A stretch of 64,000 bases of DNA from Bacteroidales bacterium SW299 (GCA_019550975.1 SDWH01000017.1:1-64000); one strand, 5' to 3'; counted from the first letter of the stretch, positions 20,586 through 29,815 are shown. A program made the numbers and translations. Notes: generated from the letters alone by a model not told the origin.

Positions 20586-21221
20586 ATGAGAACGTTTTTA
20601 TTGATGGTTGTCATTTCTTCGTTTGCGGTTTGTCTGAATGCGCAGGAATCCGTTACGCGTGTGAAGGCAGATTCCTTGCCCGCTCGGGAAAGATTGGAAA
20701 GCGATACGCTCAGTGTTCCTCTGAAAGCGCCTGTTTTGTCCGCAGGGACTGTTCCGTTCAGCATGTACGGTATAACTCCTTTTGATTATGCTTATACGGC
20801 ATGGGAGCTTCATAAAGGCTTCAATGCTTCCGTCGGGCTGAATGTAACGTTCAGTCCCAGCAGATATGCACCGTCCGGTGCCGGTTTCGGCCAGAACGCG
20901 GCGTTTATGTATGCCGTTCCCGTGACGGACAGACTGAGTGTGGCGGCAGGTATTTATGCCAACAATTTCAATTGGGGCTTCATTGATTACCGCAACGTGG
21001 GCTTTGCGGCAGTGGCGGCCTTTAAGGTGAACGAGCGCGTCAGCCTTTATGCTTATGGAAACAAGTCGTTCATGCCCAAACGATCAGCATTGTATTATCC
21101 GCTGCCTGATTTTGCTCCCGACCGCTTAGGCGGCATGGTCAATTTCAAGTTGGGTGAAAGCAGTTCCATTAGCTTTGGCGTGGAGGGTGTAAGGTATCCG
21201 AACGGTTATTATTGGTGGTAA
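20586..21221 (+). CDS. Predicted exported beta-barrel protein, unknown function
   Basis: 211 residues with a signal peptide (MRTFLLMVVISSFAVCLNA-QE). The mature part has alternating hydrophobic and aromatic strands (FNASVGLNVTF, AAFMYAVPVTDRLSVAAGIYANNF, RVSLYAYGNKSF), suggesting a small outer-membrane barrel. The frame is open back to 20388, but that part overlaps the dnaJ terminator and the promoter, so ATG 20586 is chosen. The retropepsin-like gene starts 17 bases downstream and is probably in the same operon. Family not recognised. Confidence 0.7.
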   Translation: MRTFLLMVVISSFAVCLNAQESVTRVKADSLPARERLESDTLSVPLKAPVLSAGTVPFSMYGITPFDYAYTAWELHKGFNASVGLNVTFSPSRYAPSGAGFGQNAAFMYAVPVTDRLSVAAGIYANNFNWGFIDYRNVGFAAVAAFKVNERVSLYAYGNKSFMPKRSALYYPLPDFAPDRLGGMVNFKLGESSSISFGVEGVRYPNGYYWW

Positions 21222-21238
21222 TTTCATTTTTTTGTTGT

Positions 21239-22555
21239 ATGAAGAGAATCGTCTGGTTGCTGCTGGTTTTTGTGTCTGTTTCATCTTTCTCTCAATCTGC
21301 AGACGAGCGCATTGGAGTCATATTGAACCGCTCGGATTGGTTTGAGTTGGAAAAAACTTATCCGGCAGTGAAGGATTCTATGCAGGCTGATTTCTTGAAA
21401 CTGATGTCGGAAGCCTTCATCGGATATTATTTTAATCGTCCGGATGAGGCTTTGGAAAGTATCGAAAAATTGCTGGTGAGCCATCAGCCTGAGATTGGAG
21501 GTCAGAATGCCGTTAATATGGCTGTCCTGTCTTGCATGTTAAAAGGAATGGAAGGAATGTATGCTGAGGCAGCACAAGATGCGCAGGATATTATGGGACA
21601 GCTTAAACGGCAGGGCGGTGGAGAAGAAATGTGTACAGCGCTTGAAAGCATTCATTCTTTTTATAGTCGGTTGAAAGACGTGCCTCCTCCAAGCATATCC
21701 CGTCCGCAAGAAGATGTAGTAATTCCTGTCGGCATTGAAAGGGTGATGTTGCCGGATGATTTTGAGCCTGAGGGATGGCGGGGCACAATTATTCTGATGC
21801 CGGTTGTGGTTAATGGGAAAACTTATCGTTTTATATTTGATACGGGAGCAGGGACAAGTGCCGTGTCTGAGCGTATGGCAAAAGAAATGGGAGTGCGTGT
21901 TCTGAATGATTCGGTGATGATAAATCCCGATGTTCCAGGCTCCATGGTTGGAAAAATGGGAGTGCTGGACAGCATGAAGATAGGAGAAATGAGTTTTTAC
22001 AATTCGCTTGTTACCTTATTGCCGCCTAATGCGTTGGATTCTGTCTTGAGAGTGGATGCCGTTCTGGGTATGGATTTTATAGGATTGTTTGACGAGATTC
22101 GGATTTGTCCGAAGAGGAAAGAGGTCGTTTTTCCTGCCATTGCGTCTGATTTGCCTTCTTCTGGCCGTAATCTGATAAAGATGGACCGGACATTGAAATT
22201 AAAAGCAGAAAAAAACGGCGAGGAATTGTTGCTCCATTTTGACACTGGCTGCTCAACTGCCGGGCTGAATTATTTATATTACGAAACTCATAAGTCTGCG
22301 CTTGAATCTGCCGGCAAGCGTGAAACGGTTACAGGCGGCAGCTTCAATCGCCTAAACAAGAGGGAGGTGTTGCGTATTCCCGCTTTTGAAATAAAGGTCG
22401 GGGGCAAACCTGTGACATTGACTGATTTGATTGTGGATGTTAAGAATCATGGCACGAAGCCGGCAGAAGACATGGGCATTATCGGGATGGATCTGATTAA
22501 TCCGTTTGACTGTGTGGTTATTAATCTGAAAGACATGTTTCTGGAACTCGAATAG
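21239..22555 (+). CDS. Exported two-lobed retropepsin-like aspartyl protease
   Basis: 438 residues with a signal peptide (about 1-20), a helical region (25-150), and two aspartyl-protease lobes. Lobe 1 has FIFDTGAGTSAVS (DTG at 201-203) and closes with VLGMDFIG; lobe 2 has LLHFDTGCSTAG (DTG at 335-337) and closes with IIGMDLINPF. Each lobe therefore carries its own catalytic Asp and the hydrophobic-hydrophobic-Gly element, like a fused retropepsin dimer. Probably periplasmic or surface; substrate unknown. A start nine codons earlier is possible but would remove the signal peptide from the N-terminus. It follows the small barrel protein by 17 bases. Confidence 0.82.
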   Translation: MKRIVWLLLVFVSVSSFSQSADERIGVILNRSDWFELEKTYPAVKDSMQADFLKLMSEAFIGYYFNRPDEALESIEKLLVSHQPEIGGQNAVNMAVLSCMLKGMEGMYAEAAQDAQDIMGQLKRQGGGEEMCTALESIHSFYSRLKDVPPPSISRPQEDVVIPVGIERVMLPDDFEPEGWRGTIILMPVVVNGKTYRFIFDTGAGTSAVSERMAKEMGVRVLNDSVMINPDVPGSMVGKMGVLDSMKIGEMSFYNSLVTLLPPNALDSVLRVDAVLGMDFIGLFDEIRICPKRKEVVFPAIASDLPSSGRNLIKMDRTLKLKAEKNGEELLLHFDTGCSTAGLNYLYYETHKSALESAGKRETVTGGSFNRLNKREVLRIPAFEIKVGGKPVTLTDLIVDVKNHGTKPAEDMGIIGMDLINPFDCVVINLKDMFLELE

Positions 22556-22626
22556 GAATAAATGGTTTATAACTTCATGTTTTTATTGTTTGTATCAATG
22601 GTGTTTTGACTTAATCAACTTACATA

Positions 22627-23913
22627 ATGAACTATCAGGAAACAATCGCTTATCTATATAACAGCGCGCCGCTTTTTCAGCAGGTCGGGAAGGCGGCTTA
22701 TAAGGAAGGACTGGAAAATACGTTTGCTCTTGACGAGCATCTGGGACATCCTCATGCTCGGTTCCACACCATTCATGTGGCGGGGACGAACGGTAAAGGC
22801 TCTTGTTCGCATACGTTGGCGGCCATTCTTCAAGCTGCCGGTTACAAGACTGGACTTTATACTTCGCCGCATTTGGTAGACTTCCGTGAGCGCATCCGTG
22901 TAAACGGCAGGCCGGTAGAAGAAGAATTTGTGGTGGATTTCGTGGAAAAGCATCGCAGTTTTTTCGAGCCTTTGCATCCTTCTTTCTTTGAACTGACTAC
23001 CGCCATGGCATTCGATTATTTTGCCCGTGAGAAAGTAGACGTGGCTATAATCGAAGTGGGGTTGGGTGGAAGACTGGACTGCACGAATATTATTCGTCCC
23101 GACTTATGTGTCATTACCAATATCAGTTTCGACCATATGCAGTTCTTGGGAGATACACTGCCCAAGATTGCTGCGGAAAAGGCAGGAATAATCAAGACGG
23201 GGATTCCCGTAGTGATAGGGGAAACGACACCTGAAACAAGGCCGGTTTTCGAAGAAAAAGCCAGAGCGGTCGAGGCTCCCATTTTTTTTGCGGAAGACGA
23301 GCAGCTTTTGGAAAAGACGGAGCGTGCCGATGACGGTGCTTATCTGTATCAGACCAGATATTATAAGAATCTGAAGGGAGAGCTTCGCGGATTATGTCAG
23401 GAAAAGAATACGAATACCTTGCTGGCAGCTTTGCGCCTGCTCATCAAGTCGGGCTATCGGATCGGTGATGCGGATGTCAGGAAGGGTTTCTCGCAGGTTT
23501 GCGAGCTGACGGGGCTGATGGGGCGTTGGCAGAAGCTGCGTGAGCAGCCCGCTGTGGTGTGTGACACCGGTCATAATGTGGGCGGCATATCTTATGTGGT
23601 GAAACAGCTTGCCATGCAGCGTTGTCGTACGTTGCGCATTGTGATAGGGATGGTAAATGATAAAGACATTACCGGAGTGCTGTCGATGCTTCCCAGGAAT
23701 GCGCAGTATTATTTTACGCAGGCCAGTGTGAAAAGAGCGCTTCCGGCTGAAAAGGTTGAAGAGTTGGCTTCCGGATACGGATTGAAGGGAAACGTTTTTT
23801 CAGATGTCGGGAGTGCATACAGTGCGGCGCTTGCAGAGGCAGCTCCGGATGACTTCATTTTTGTCGGAGGAAGCAGTTTTATTGTGGCCGATTTACTTTC
23901 TTTAAACAAATAA
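22627..23913 (+). CDS. folC: Folylpolyglutamate synthase / dihydrofolate synthase
   Basis: Cytosolic Mur-ligase-family enzyme of 428 residues that adds glutamate to dihydropteroate and to folates. It has the P-loop HVAGTNGKGSCSHTLA, the following TGLYTSPHLVDFRERIRVNG, the DFAR-like segment ELTTAMAFDYFA, GLGGRLDCTNI, and the C-terminal CDTGHNVGG. Length matches the family. It appears monocistronic, with 71 bases upstream and 94 downstream before galM. Confidence 0.93.
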   Translation: MNYQETIAYLYNSAPLFQQVGKAAYKEGLENTFALDEHLGHPHARFHTIHVAGTNGKGSCSHTLAAILQAAGYKTGLYTSPHLVDFRERIRVNGRPVEEEFVVDFVEKHRSFFEPLHPSFFELTTAMAFDYFAREKVDVAIIEVGLGGRLDCTNIIRPDLCVITNISFDHMQFLGDTLPKIAAEKAGIIKTGIPVVIGETTPETRPVFEEKARAVEAPIFFAEDEQLLEKTERADDGAYLYQTRYYKNLKGELRGLCQEKNTNTLLAALRLLIKSGYRIGDADVRKGFSQVCELTGLMGRWQKLREQPAVVCDTGHNVGGISYVVKQLAMQRCRTLRIVIGMVNDKDITGVLSMLPRNAQYYFTQASVKRALPAEKVEELASGYGLKGNVFSDVGSAYSAALAEAAPDDFIFVGGSSFIVADLLSLNK

Positions 23914-23936
23914 CCGTTCATCTTTTAGTAGAAAAG

Positions 23937-23968
23937 TTTGGGTTTTATAAAGAAAATCTTTTTATTTG
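23937..23968 (+). promoter_or_regulatory. Candidate promoter of the galactose operon
   Basis: A -33 TTTG at 23937-23940, a 20-base spacer, then TTTATTTG at 23961-23968, one mismatch from TAnnTTTG. This is about 40 bases before galM and close to the consensus spacing. Confidence 0.45.
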
Positions 23969-24007
23969 CATAGTGTTTTGGATATGTGAATAAAAGATTT
24001 TTAATAT

Positions 24008-25102
24008 ATGAATGACACATTTTACAAAGAAGACAATTTAAGCGGTTTAAAAAGGTCTGATTTTCAAAAAGTAATAGAGGGAAAGGAAACAGACTTGTTT
24101 ATCTTGTCGAACAATTCGGGGGCTGAGGTCGCCGTTACGAATTATGGGGGTGCACTGCTGGCGGTAATGGTGCCTGATAAAGACGGCAAGCTGGCGAATG
24201 TAGTTCAAGGACATGACAGCATTGATCATGTCATCAACAGTCATGAGCCTTTTTTGAGTACGCTTATCGGACGTTACGGCAACCGCATTGCCAAGGGAAA
24301 GTTTACTCTTGACGGAAAAGAATATCAGTTGGCAATTAACAACGGTCCCAATTCGCTGCATGGCGGACCGACCGGCTTTCACAGCCGGGTGTGGGATGCC
24401 GAACAGACCAGCCGGCAAAGCCTTACGCTGCATTACCTTTCAAAAGACGGGGAAGAAGGTTTTCCGGGAAATTTGGATGTGACTGTGACTTATACGTTCA
24501 CCGACGAGAATGAACTGATACTGACCTACAATGCCACAACAGACAAAAAGACGATTGTAAACCTGACACATCATGCGTTCTTTAGTCTTGCTGGTTTGGC
24601 GAATCCTACTCCTACTGTAGACAATAATGTCCTCACTTTGAATGCGGACTTCTATACGCCGATGGATGAAGTTTCCATTACGACCGGCGAGATTGCAAAG
24701 GTGGAAGGTACGCCGATGGATTTCCGTACGCCGCATACGGTAGGAAGCCGCATCAATGAACCTTTCCAGCAGCTGGTGTTCGGAGCGGGGTATGACCATT
24801 GCTATGTCTTGAATAAAAAAGAACCGGGTGAACTGGTCTTTGCTGCAAAATGTGTGGAGCCTGTGAGCGGGCGTTCGCTGGAGGTGTTCACGACCGAACC
24901 GGGAGTGCAGGTATATACGGCGAACTGGCATAATGGCTTTGAAGGCTATCACGGGGCCACTTTCCCGGCGCGCAGTGCAATCTGTTTCGAAGCACAGCAT
25001 TTTCCGGACTCACCAAATAAAGGACATTTCCCTTCCGTTGTTCTTGACGCCGGGGATATGTACCATCAGGTAACCGTCTATAAATTCGGAGTTGAAAAAT
25101 AA
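24008..25102 (+). CDS. galM: Aldose 1-epimerase (galactose mutarotase)
   Basis: 364-residue beta-sandwich enzyme interconverting alpha and beta anomers of galactose so that galactokinase can use it. Recognisable stretches are NYGGALLAVMVPDKDG, FLSTLIGRYGNRIAKGKF, NNGPNSLHGGPTGFHSRVW (first catalytic His), NLTHHAFFSLAG (second His) and GYDHCYVL. The C-terminal glutamate base lies in CFEAQHFPDSPN. No signal peptide, so cytosolic. First gene of a three-gene galactose operon. Confidence 0.94.
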   Translation: MNDTFYKEDNLSGLKRSDFQKVIEGKETDLFILSNNSGAEVAVTNYGGALLAVMVPDKDGKLANVVQGHDSIDHVINSHEPFLSTLIGRYGNRIAKGKFTLDGKEYQLAINNGPNSLHGGPTGFHSRVWDAEQTSRQSLTLHYLSKDGEEGFPGNLDVTVTYTFTDENELILTYNATTDKKTIVNLTHHAFFSLAGLANPTPTVDNNVLTLNADFYTPMDEVSITTGEIAKVEGTPMDFRTPHTVGSRINEPFQQLVFGAGYDHCYVLNKKEPGELVFAAKCVEPVSGRSLEVFTTEPGVQVYTANWHNGFEGYHGATFPARSAICFEAQHFPDSPNKGHFPSVVLDAGDMYHQVTVYKFGVEK

Positions 25103-25155
25103 TTTCCTTTTGATTATAAAACAAAATTCATTACACTTAAATTCTTAAACAAATC

Positions 25156-26466
25156 ATGAATCAACAAAAGCAAAATGGCAAGGTCATCGCAATCGTCACT
25201 ATGATTTTCCTTTTCGGTATGATTGCATTTGTTACTAATCTTGCTGCCCCAATGGGAATCGTATTGAAAAATCAGTTTTCTGTATCCAACGCGCTTGGAA
25301 TGTTGGGTAATTTAGGTAACTTCATTGCATATGCGGTAATGGGAATCCCCAGCGGTATTTTATTGACAAAGGTGGGGTATAAGAAGACCGCCCTCATTGC
25401 AGTTGCCGTCGGCTTTATCGGTGTGGGCATACAGTATCTTTCCGGACATGCCAGCCCGTCTTCCGCTTTTGCCGTTTATTTGATAGGAGCTTTTGTGTCG
25501 GGATTTTCCATGTGCTTGCTCAATACGGTTGTAAATCCGATGCTGAACAAACTGGGCGGTGAAGGAAACAAGGGTAACCAGCTCATTCAGGTCGGAGGAT
25601 CGTTCAACTCTGTAATGGCTACCATCACTCCGATGTTCGTAGGTATTCTGATTGCCGGTTCGGTTGAAAAGGCTACCATTTCTCAGATTTTCCCTGTCAT
25701 GTATACGGCGATGGCGGTATTCGCGTTTGCTTTCTTCGTTCTTCTGTTTGTGAAGATTCCCGAACCGAAGACGTCTGAATCATCCGAGCCTATCGGCGTG
25801 CTGATAAAAGGAGTGCTTAGATTCCGTCATTTTGTGCTGGGTGCCATTGCCATCTTCGTGTATGTCGGAATTGAGGTTGGCGTGCCGGGCACATTGAACC
25901 TGTTCCTTACGGACCCTGTAGAAAAAGGAGGAGCTGGAATCAGTTCCACAATATCCGGTTTTGTTGTCGGCACGTATTGGTTGCTGATGCTTGTCGGCCG
26001 TCTTCTGGGAGCTTCATTGGGAGCTAAGGTGTCGAGCCGCGTTATGATGATCTTCACTTCCGGATTAGGTCTGATATTGGTATTCCTTGCCATATTCTCT
26101 TCTACCGCTTCATTGGTGAATTTGCCGGTGTTGCAGCAAAGCTCAACGGGAGGCTTGTCGTTCGGTATGGCTGAAGTTCCTATCAACGCGATGTTCCTGG
26201 TGCTTGTTGGCTTGTGTACTTCCATTATGTGGGGAGGAATATTCAACCTTGCGGTTGAAGGATTGGGCAAATATCTTGCTGCAGCTTCCGGAGTGTTTAT
26301 GGTGTTGGTTTGCGGCGGCGGTATACTTCCTGTCATTCAGGGATGGCTGGCTGATGTGGCCGGTTTCATGAACAGCTATTGGGTAATCATTTTTGCATTG
26401 GCTTACTTGTTGTTCTACGGACTGGTGGGATGCAAGAATGTGAACAAAGACATACCGGTGGATTGA
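25156..26466 (+). CDS. MFS sugar transporter, FucP/GluP-like
   Basis: 436 residues, about twelve transmembrane helices, inner membrane. It resembles the fucose-galactose-glucose:H+ symporter group: GNLGNFIAYAVMGIPSGILLTKVGYKKTALIA (helix 2 and loop) and NTVVNPMLNKLGG. Position between galM and galK makes galactose the likely substrate. A weak hairpin with a T-rich tail (about 26475-26520) follows the stop and may lower galK read-through. Confidence 0.88.
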   Translation: MNQQKQNGKVIAIVTMIFLFGMIAFVTNLAAPMGIVLKNQFSVSNALGMLGNLGNFIAYAVMGIPSGILLTKVGYKKTALIAVAVGFIGVGIQYLSGHASPSSAFAVYLIGAFVSGFSMCLLNTVVNPMLNKLGGEGNKGNQLIQVGGSFNSVMATITPMFVGILIAGSVEKATISQIFPVMYTAMAVFAFAFFVLLFVKIPEPKTSESSEPIGVLIKGVLRFRHFVLGAIAIFVYVGIEVGVPGTLNLFLTDPVEKGGAGISSTISGFVVGTYWLLMLVGRLLGASLGAKVSSRVMMIFTSGLGLILVFLAIFSSTASLVNLPVLQQSSTGGLSFGMAEVPINAMFLVLVGLCTSIMWGGIFNLAVEGLGKYLAAASGVFMVLVCGGGILPVIQGWLADVAGFMNSYWVIIFALAYLLFYGLVGCKNVNKDIPVD

Positions 26467-26474
26467 AAAATATG

Positions 26475-26520
26475 AAATGATGGGGGACGGACGGTTATTC
26501 CGGACTCCGTCATTTTGTTT
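26475..26520 (+). terminator. Weak intra-operon hairpin
   Basis: AAATGA...TCATTT arms extended by G-C and G-U pairs (about 11 bp in all), followed by TTGTTTTAT. It sits between the transporter and galK; leaky termination or mRNA 3' stabilisation is possible. Confidence 0.4.
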
Positions 26521-26554
26521 TATATGAAATATTAACCTTTAATTTTTTATCATT

Positions 26555-27709
26555 ATGGACATAGAATATGTAAGAAGTCGTTTTATCAAACATTTCGACG
26601 GCACGACGGGTTCAGTATACACATCTCCGGGACGTATTAATCTGATTGGTGAGCATACTGACTATAACGGTGGCTTCGTTTTTCCGGGAGCAGTGGACAA
26701 AGGCATGGTTGCTGAAATCAAGCCGAACGGAACAGACAAAGTTCGTGCTTATTCAATCGACCTGAAGGATTATGTTGAGTTCGGACTGAATGAGGAAGAC
26801 GCTCCCAACGCAAGCTGGGCACGCTACATCTTTGGCGTGTGCCGTGAAATGATCAAGCGCGGAGTAGATGTGAAGGGATTCAATACAGCATTCTCCGGTG
26901 ATGTGCCTCTGGGTGCGGGAATGTCTTCGTCTGCCGCTTTGGAATCGACTTATGCTTATGCCTTGAACGATCTGTTCGGTGACAATAAGATTGATAAATT
27001 TGAACTGGCTAAGGTGGGACAGGCTACAGAGCATAACTATTGTGGTGTGAACTGTGGCATTATGGATCAGTTTGCTTCTGTATTTGGCAAGGAAGGCCAT
27101 TTGATCCGTTTGGACTGCCGTTCGTTGGAATATCAGTATTTCCCGTTTAAACCGGATGGCTACCGTTTGGTTCTGGTTGACTCTGTAGTGAAACATGAGT
27201 TGGCTTCGTCTGCCTATAACAAACGCCGTCAGAGCTGTGAAAATGTCGTTGCTGCCGTGCAGAAGATTCATCCGCATGTAGAGTATCTGAGAGATTGCAA
27301 CATGGAGATGCTGAATGAGGTGAAAGCCCAGATCTCGGAAGAGGATTATATGCGTGCTGAATATGTGATTGAAGAAATTCAGCGTGTGCTCGATGTTTGT
27401 GATGCATTGGAAAGAGGCGACTATGAAACGGTCGGACAAAAAATGTATGAAACGCATCATGGCATGAGCAAACTGTATGAAGTGAGCTGTGAAGAACTTG
27501 ACTTCTTGAATGATGTTGCTTTTGATTGCGGTGTAACCGGATCGCGCGTAATGGGCGGCGGCTTCGGTGGTTGTACAATCAATCTCGTGAAGAACGAACT
27601 GTATGAAACATTCATTTCTACGGCTAAAGAAAGATATAAAGAAAAATTCGGCCGCAGTCCGAAAGTTTATGATGTGGTCATCAGCGACGGTTCTCGCAAA
27701 CTCTGTTAA
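26555..27709 (+). CDS. galK: Galactokinase
   Basis: 384-residue GHMP kinase phosphorylating galactose at C1, the first Leloir step. It has the galactokinase signature GRINLIGEHTDYNGGFVFP, the ATP loop PLGAGMSSSAALE, the catalytic region with GVNCGIMDQFASVFG, and the C-terminal GSRVMGGGFGGCTINLV. Length matches the family. Last gene of the operon, followed by a strong terminator. galT and galE are not in the window. Confidence 0.96.
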   Translation: MDIEYVRSRFIKHFDGTTGSVYTSPGRINLIGEHTDYNGGFVFPGAVDKGMVAEIKPNGTDKVRAYSIDLKDYVEFGLNEEDAPNASWARYIFGVCREMIKRGVDVKGFNTAFSGDVPLGAGMSSSAALESTYAYALNDLFGDNKIDKFELAKVGQATEHNYCGVNCGIMDQFASVFGKEGHLIRLDCRSLEYQYFPFKPDGYRLVLVDSVVKHELASSAYNKRRQSCENVVAAVQKIHPHVEYLRDCNMEMLNEVKAQISEEDYMRAEYVIEEIQRVLDVCDALERGDYETVGQKMYETHHGMSKLYEVSCEELDFLNDVAFDCGVTGSRVMGGGFGGCTINLVKNELYETFISTAKERYKEKFGRSPKVYDVVISDGSRKLC

Positions 27710-27729
27710 TTGTAAACATAATTTTAGTG

Positions 27730-27764
27730 GAGGTGCGCCAGGTGTGAAGGCGCACCTCTTTTTT
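27730..27764 (+). terminator. Rho-independent terminator after galK
   Basis: A perfect 10-bp GC-rich stem (GAGGTGCGCC / GGCGCACCTC, 9-base loop) followed by six Ts. The T run overlaps the stop codon of the convergent arginase-family gene. Confidence 0.9.
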
Positions 27765-28632
27765 ATTCCTGTATCAGCGGAAGTTGTTCGAGCATTTGTT
27801 TGATGCGTATGGCTGTACGTGGCATGGGTTCGGCTACGGTGAGTCCGACCACTTCTTTTTCCTTCGCAATGTCATTTATGACGCGCACCACTTCCGTCAT
27901 TTTCATTCCGCCGGGTATAATGCCTATTGCCGCGACAATTTCTGCCGGGTCGAGCACATCCATGTCAAAATGGATGACGACTTTGGATGCGTTGCACGCA
28001 TTCAGCCATTTGCGTATTTCATCGCTGTTCTCTTTCGTTTCTTCCGGTGTGAGGTGTTTGATGCCGTATTGCTTTTGTCTTTCTTTTATTTCGTCCCTTT
28101 CCCAGTCGCGGAGTCCGACAAACAGGATTTTTGACGGGCTTATCTGAGCCGGAAGTCTGGAAAGAATTTTCCGGTCACCGATTCCCATGCATGCGGTTAC
28201 GGCCATGGCATGGTATCCCGAGTAGGCGTCCCCTGGGAGTGTGATGTCGGGATGTGCGTCAATCCAGATCATGGCTACGTCGTTGGGGTATTTGTTTGCC
28301 AGGTAAGTGAATGGTACAACGCTTGCCGAGCACTCTCCTCCAAGTGTGACAATTTTGTCGGGATTCTGAATGTTCAGGATATCGAGAGCGGCCTGTGTCT
28401 GTATGGCGATAATGTCACGGTCCATTATGCCTTCTGTCACTTTTCGCTCAATGAGTTCAGTTGTTACGGGAACGGTAAACGTTTCTTGTTTTTGTCCTGG
28501 AACGAGAAAATCCAATATCTGCGCACCCAGAAAATAACCGCGTGCCGCAAGGCCGGGATCGCTTATTTCCGGAATCCAGCGGGTGATATCTCCTCCTTGC
28601 CATTGTGGATAGATCAGACGGATTGTTTTCAT
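27763..28632 (-). CDS. Arginase/agmatinase-family hydrolase
   Basis: 289-residue ureohydrolase-fold protein. The manganese sites are mostly present: IDAHPDI (D125, H127, D129) and HFDMDVLDP (D223, D225). The first His-containing motif, normally GGDHS, reads GGECS (98-102), so one metal-ligand His is replaced by Cys. That makes arginase or agmatinase activity uncertain; a related amidine or guanidine hydrolase is possible. No signal peptide. It stands alone between convergent galK and the AraC gene, with a TAAGTTTG box upstream. Confidence 0.82.
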   Translation of the reverse strand: MKTIRLIYPQWQGGDITRWIPEISDPGLAARGYFLGAQILDFLVPGQKQETFTVPVTTELIERKVTEGIMDRDIIAIQTQAALDILNIQNPDKIVTLGGECSASVVPFTYLANKYPNDVAMIWIDAHPDITLPGDAYSGYHAMAVTACMGIGDRKILSRLPAQISPSKILFVGLRDWERDEIKERQKQYGIKHLTPEETKENSDEIRKWLNACNASKVVIHFDMDVLDPAEIVAAIGIIPGGMKMTEVVRVINDIAKEKEVVGLTVAEPMPRTAIRIKQMLEQLPLIQE

Positions 28633-28651
28633 GTTTTAACTATTTTATATA

Positions 28652-28659
28652 CAAACTTA
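28652..28659 (-). promoter_or_regulatory. Candidate -7 box for the arginase-family gene
   Basis: Minus-strand TAAGTTTG, exact TAnnTTTG, about 20 bases before the start at 28632. Confidence 0.5.
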
Positions 28660-28830
28660 GTTGGTTTAAATTTTTCTGTTACGTAAGAGCCGTTGTTTTA
28701 AATTTTCCAATAACCTGAGCGGCATTTAAACGGACAGGCTCTAATGCTGCCGGCTTTCCTTTGTGTTTGTGGAATTATGTATGCAAAGATAGGATTTTGT
28801 TTCTTAACTTCACTGACTGTCGGCAGTCTG

Positions 28831-29667
28831 TCATATCCGTTTTCTGTTTCTGTAATCGGTTGGCGAAACTCCGCAGTGTTTCTTGAAATAGCGTCCGAAG
28901 ACCGACTGGTCGGGAAAGTGCAGCTGATAGGCAATTTCCTTGATGCTGAGTCTGGTCTGCAGCAAGTAGTGTTGTGCTTGCAGCAGGGTGAATGTTTCTA
29001 TCCACTGGATAGCGGTGCGTCCTGACTGATTTTTGACAATTGTGGAAAGATAGTTGGGCGAGAGGTGCTGCTCTCTTGCATAAAAGGTTACGGAACGCTC
29101 TTCACTGCAGTTGCGGAAGACAGACATAAGAAAGCGGTTGAATATCTTTTCTTCACGGTTTTGGGGAAGTTCTTCTATTGTCGTGCAGTTGAAATAAATT
29201 TCGAGCACCTCAAGGCAAAGGGCTTGCAGCAGAGCCTGCACCAGTGTATGAAGCAATCGGACAGAACGCGGCTTCTCGGCTTTCCGAAGCAGTTCGGTGC
29301 GTGCAGCCAGCATCTCCACAGCCTGCTCCAGCCTTTGACATTCTGCCGTTCCCAGTTTCACGCAGGGATGAGAGCGGATGGCGAAACGTTCTGCCGCGGG
29401 TATGTTTGACAAGGCAGACTGAATTGTATCCAGCTCTCCTTCCATGAGGCATCCTTCGATATTATCCGTATGGCGTATGATGCGTATAAATGTATAAGGG
29501 GTGTAGAGGCACAGTACGCCTGCTTCAATGTGAAAGCTGTGATTGTCCAGCAGTATGTCGGCTTCTCCTTTCCGGCATAAGAAGAAGCCGTATTTGTTTT
29601 GCGATACGGTAGCATCATTTGCCAAAAGCTGTCCGATGTCCAGCATCTGATAGGCTGTCTGTTCCAT
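28831..29667 (-). CDS. AraC-family transcriptional regulator
   Basis: 278 residues. The N-terminal half (about 1-170) is a cupin-like ligand or dimerisation domain (FHIEAGVLCLYTPYTFIRII); the C-terminal 100 residues are a double helix-turn-helix AraC DNA-binding domain, ending with LSIKEIAYQLHFPDQSVFGRYFKKHCGVSPTDYR, the family signature. It is divergent from the TolC-type gene across 176 bases that contain direct repeats, so it probably controls that efflux locus and itself. The gene is intact although the pump genes it would control are damaged. Confidence 0.9.
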   Translation of the reverse strand: MEQTAYQMLDIGQLLANDATVSQNKYGFFLCRKGEADILLDNHSFHIEAGVLCLYTPYTFIRIIRHTDNIEGCLMEGELDTIQSALSNIPAAERFAIRSHPCVKLGTAECQRLEQAVEMLAARTELLRKAEKPRSVRLLHTLVQALLQALCLEVLEIYFNCTTIEELPQNREEKIFNRFLMSVFRNCSEERSVTFYAREQHLSPNYLSTIVKNQSGRTAIQWIETFTLLQAQHYLLQTRLSIKEIAYQLHFPDQSVFGRYFKKHCGVSPTDYRNRKRI

Positions 29668-29754
29668 GACGAGTTTTTTTTATTTGTACGCAAATTAACC
29701 AATAAGATTGATATATCCGTTATTTTTCATCGTTTATATTTTCTTTTATCGTTG

Positions 29755-29784
29755 AAATTGCACAATTGCTCCCATAAATTGCAC
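29755..29784. promoter_or_regulatory. Direct repeats, candidate AraC operator
   Basis: AAATTGCAC occurs at 29755-29763 and again at 29776-29784, exactly 21 bases apart (two helical turns), and both are followed within a few bases by TTGC. They lie between the araC-type gene and the -7 box of the TolC gene, the position and spacing expected for an AraC-family dimer site. Function is inferred. Confidence 0.5.
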
Positions 29785-29807
29785 TTCCTTGCAGCTGTAA
29801 ACCGGAC

Positions 29808-29815
29808 TAACTTTG
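29808..29815 (+). promoter_or_regulatory. Candidate -7 box for the TolC-type gene
   Basis: TAACTTTG, exact TAnnTTTG, 29 bases before ATG 29844 and 24 bases after the second direct repeat. Confidence 0.55.
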
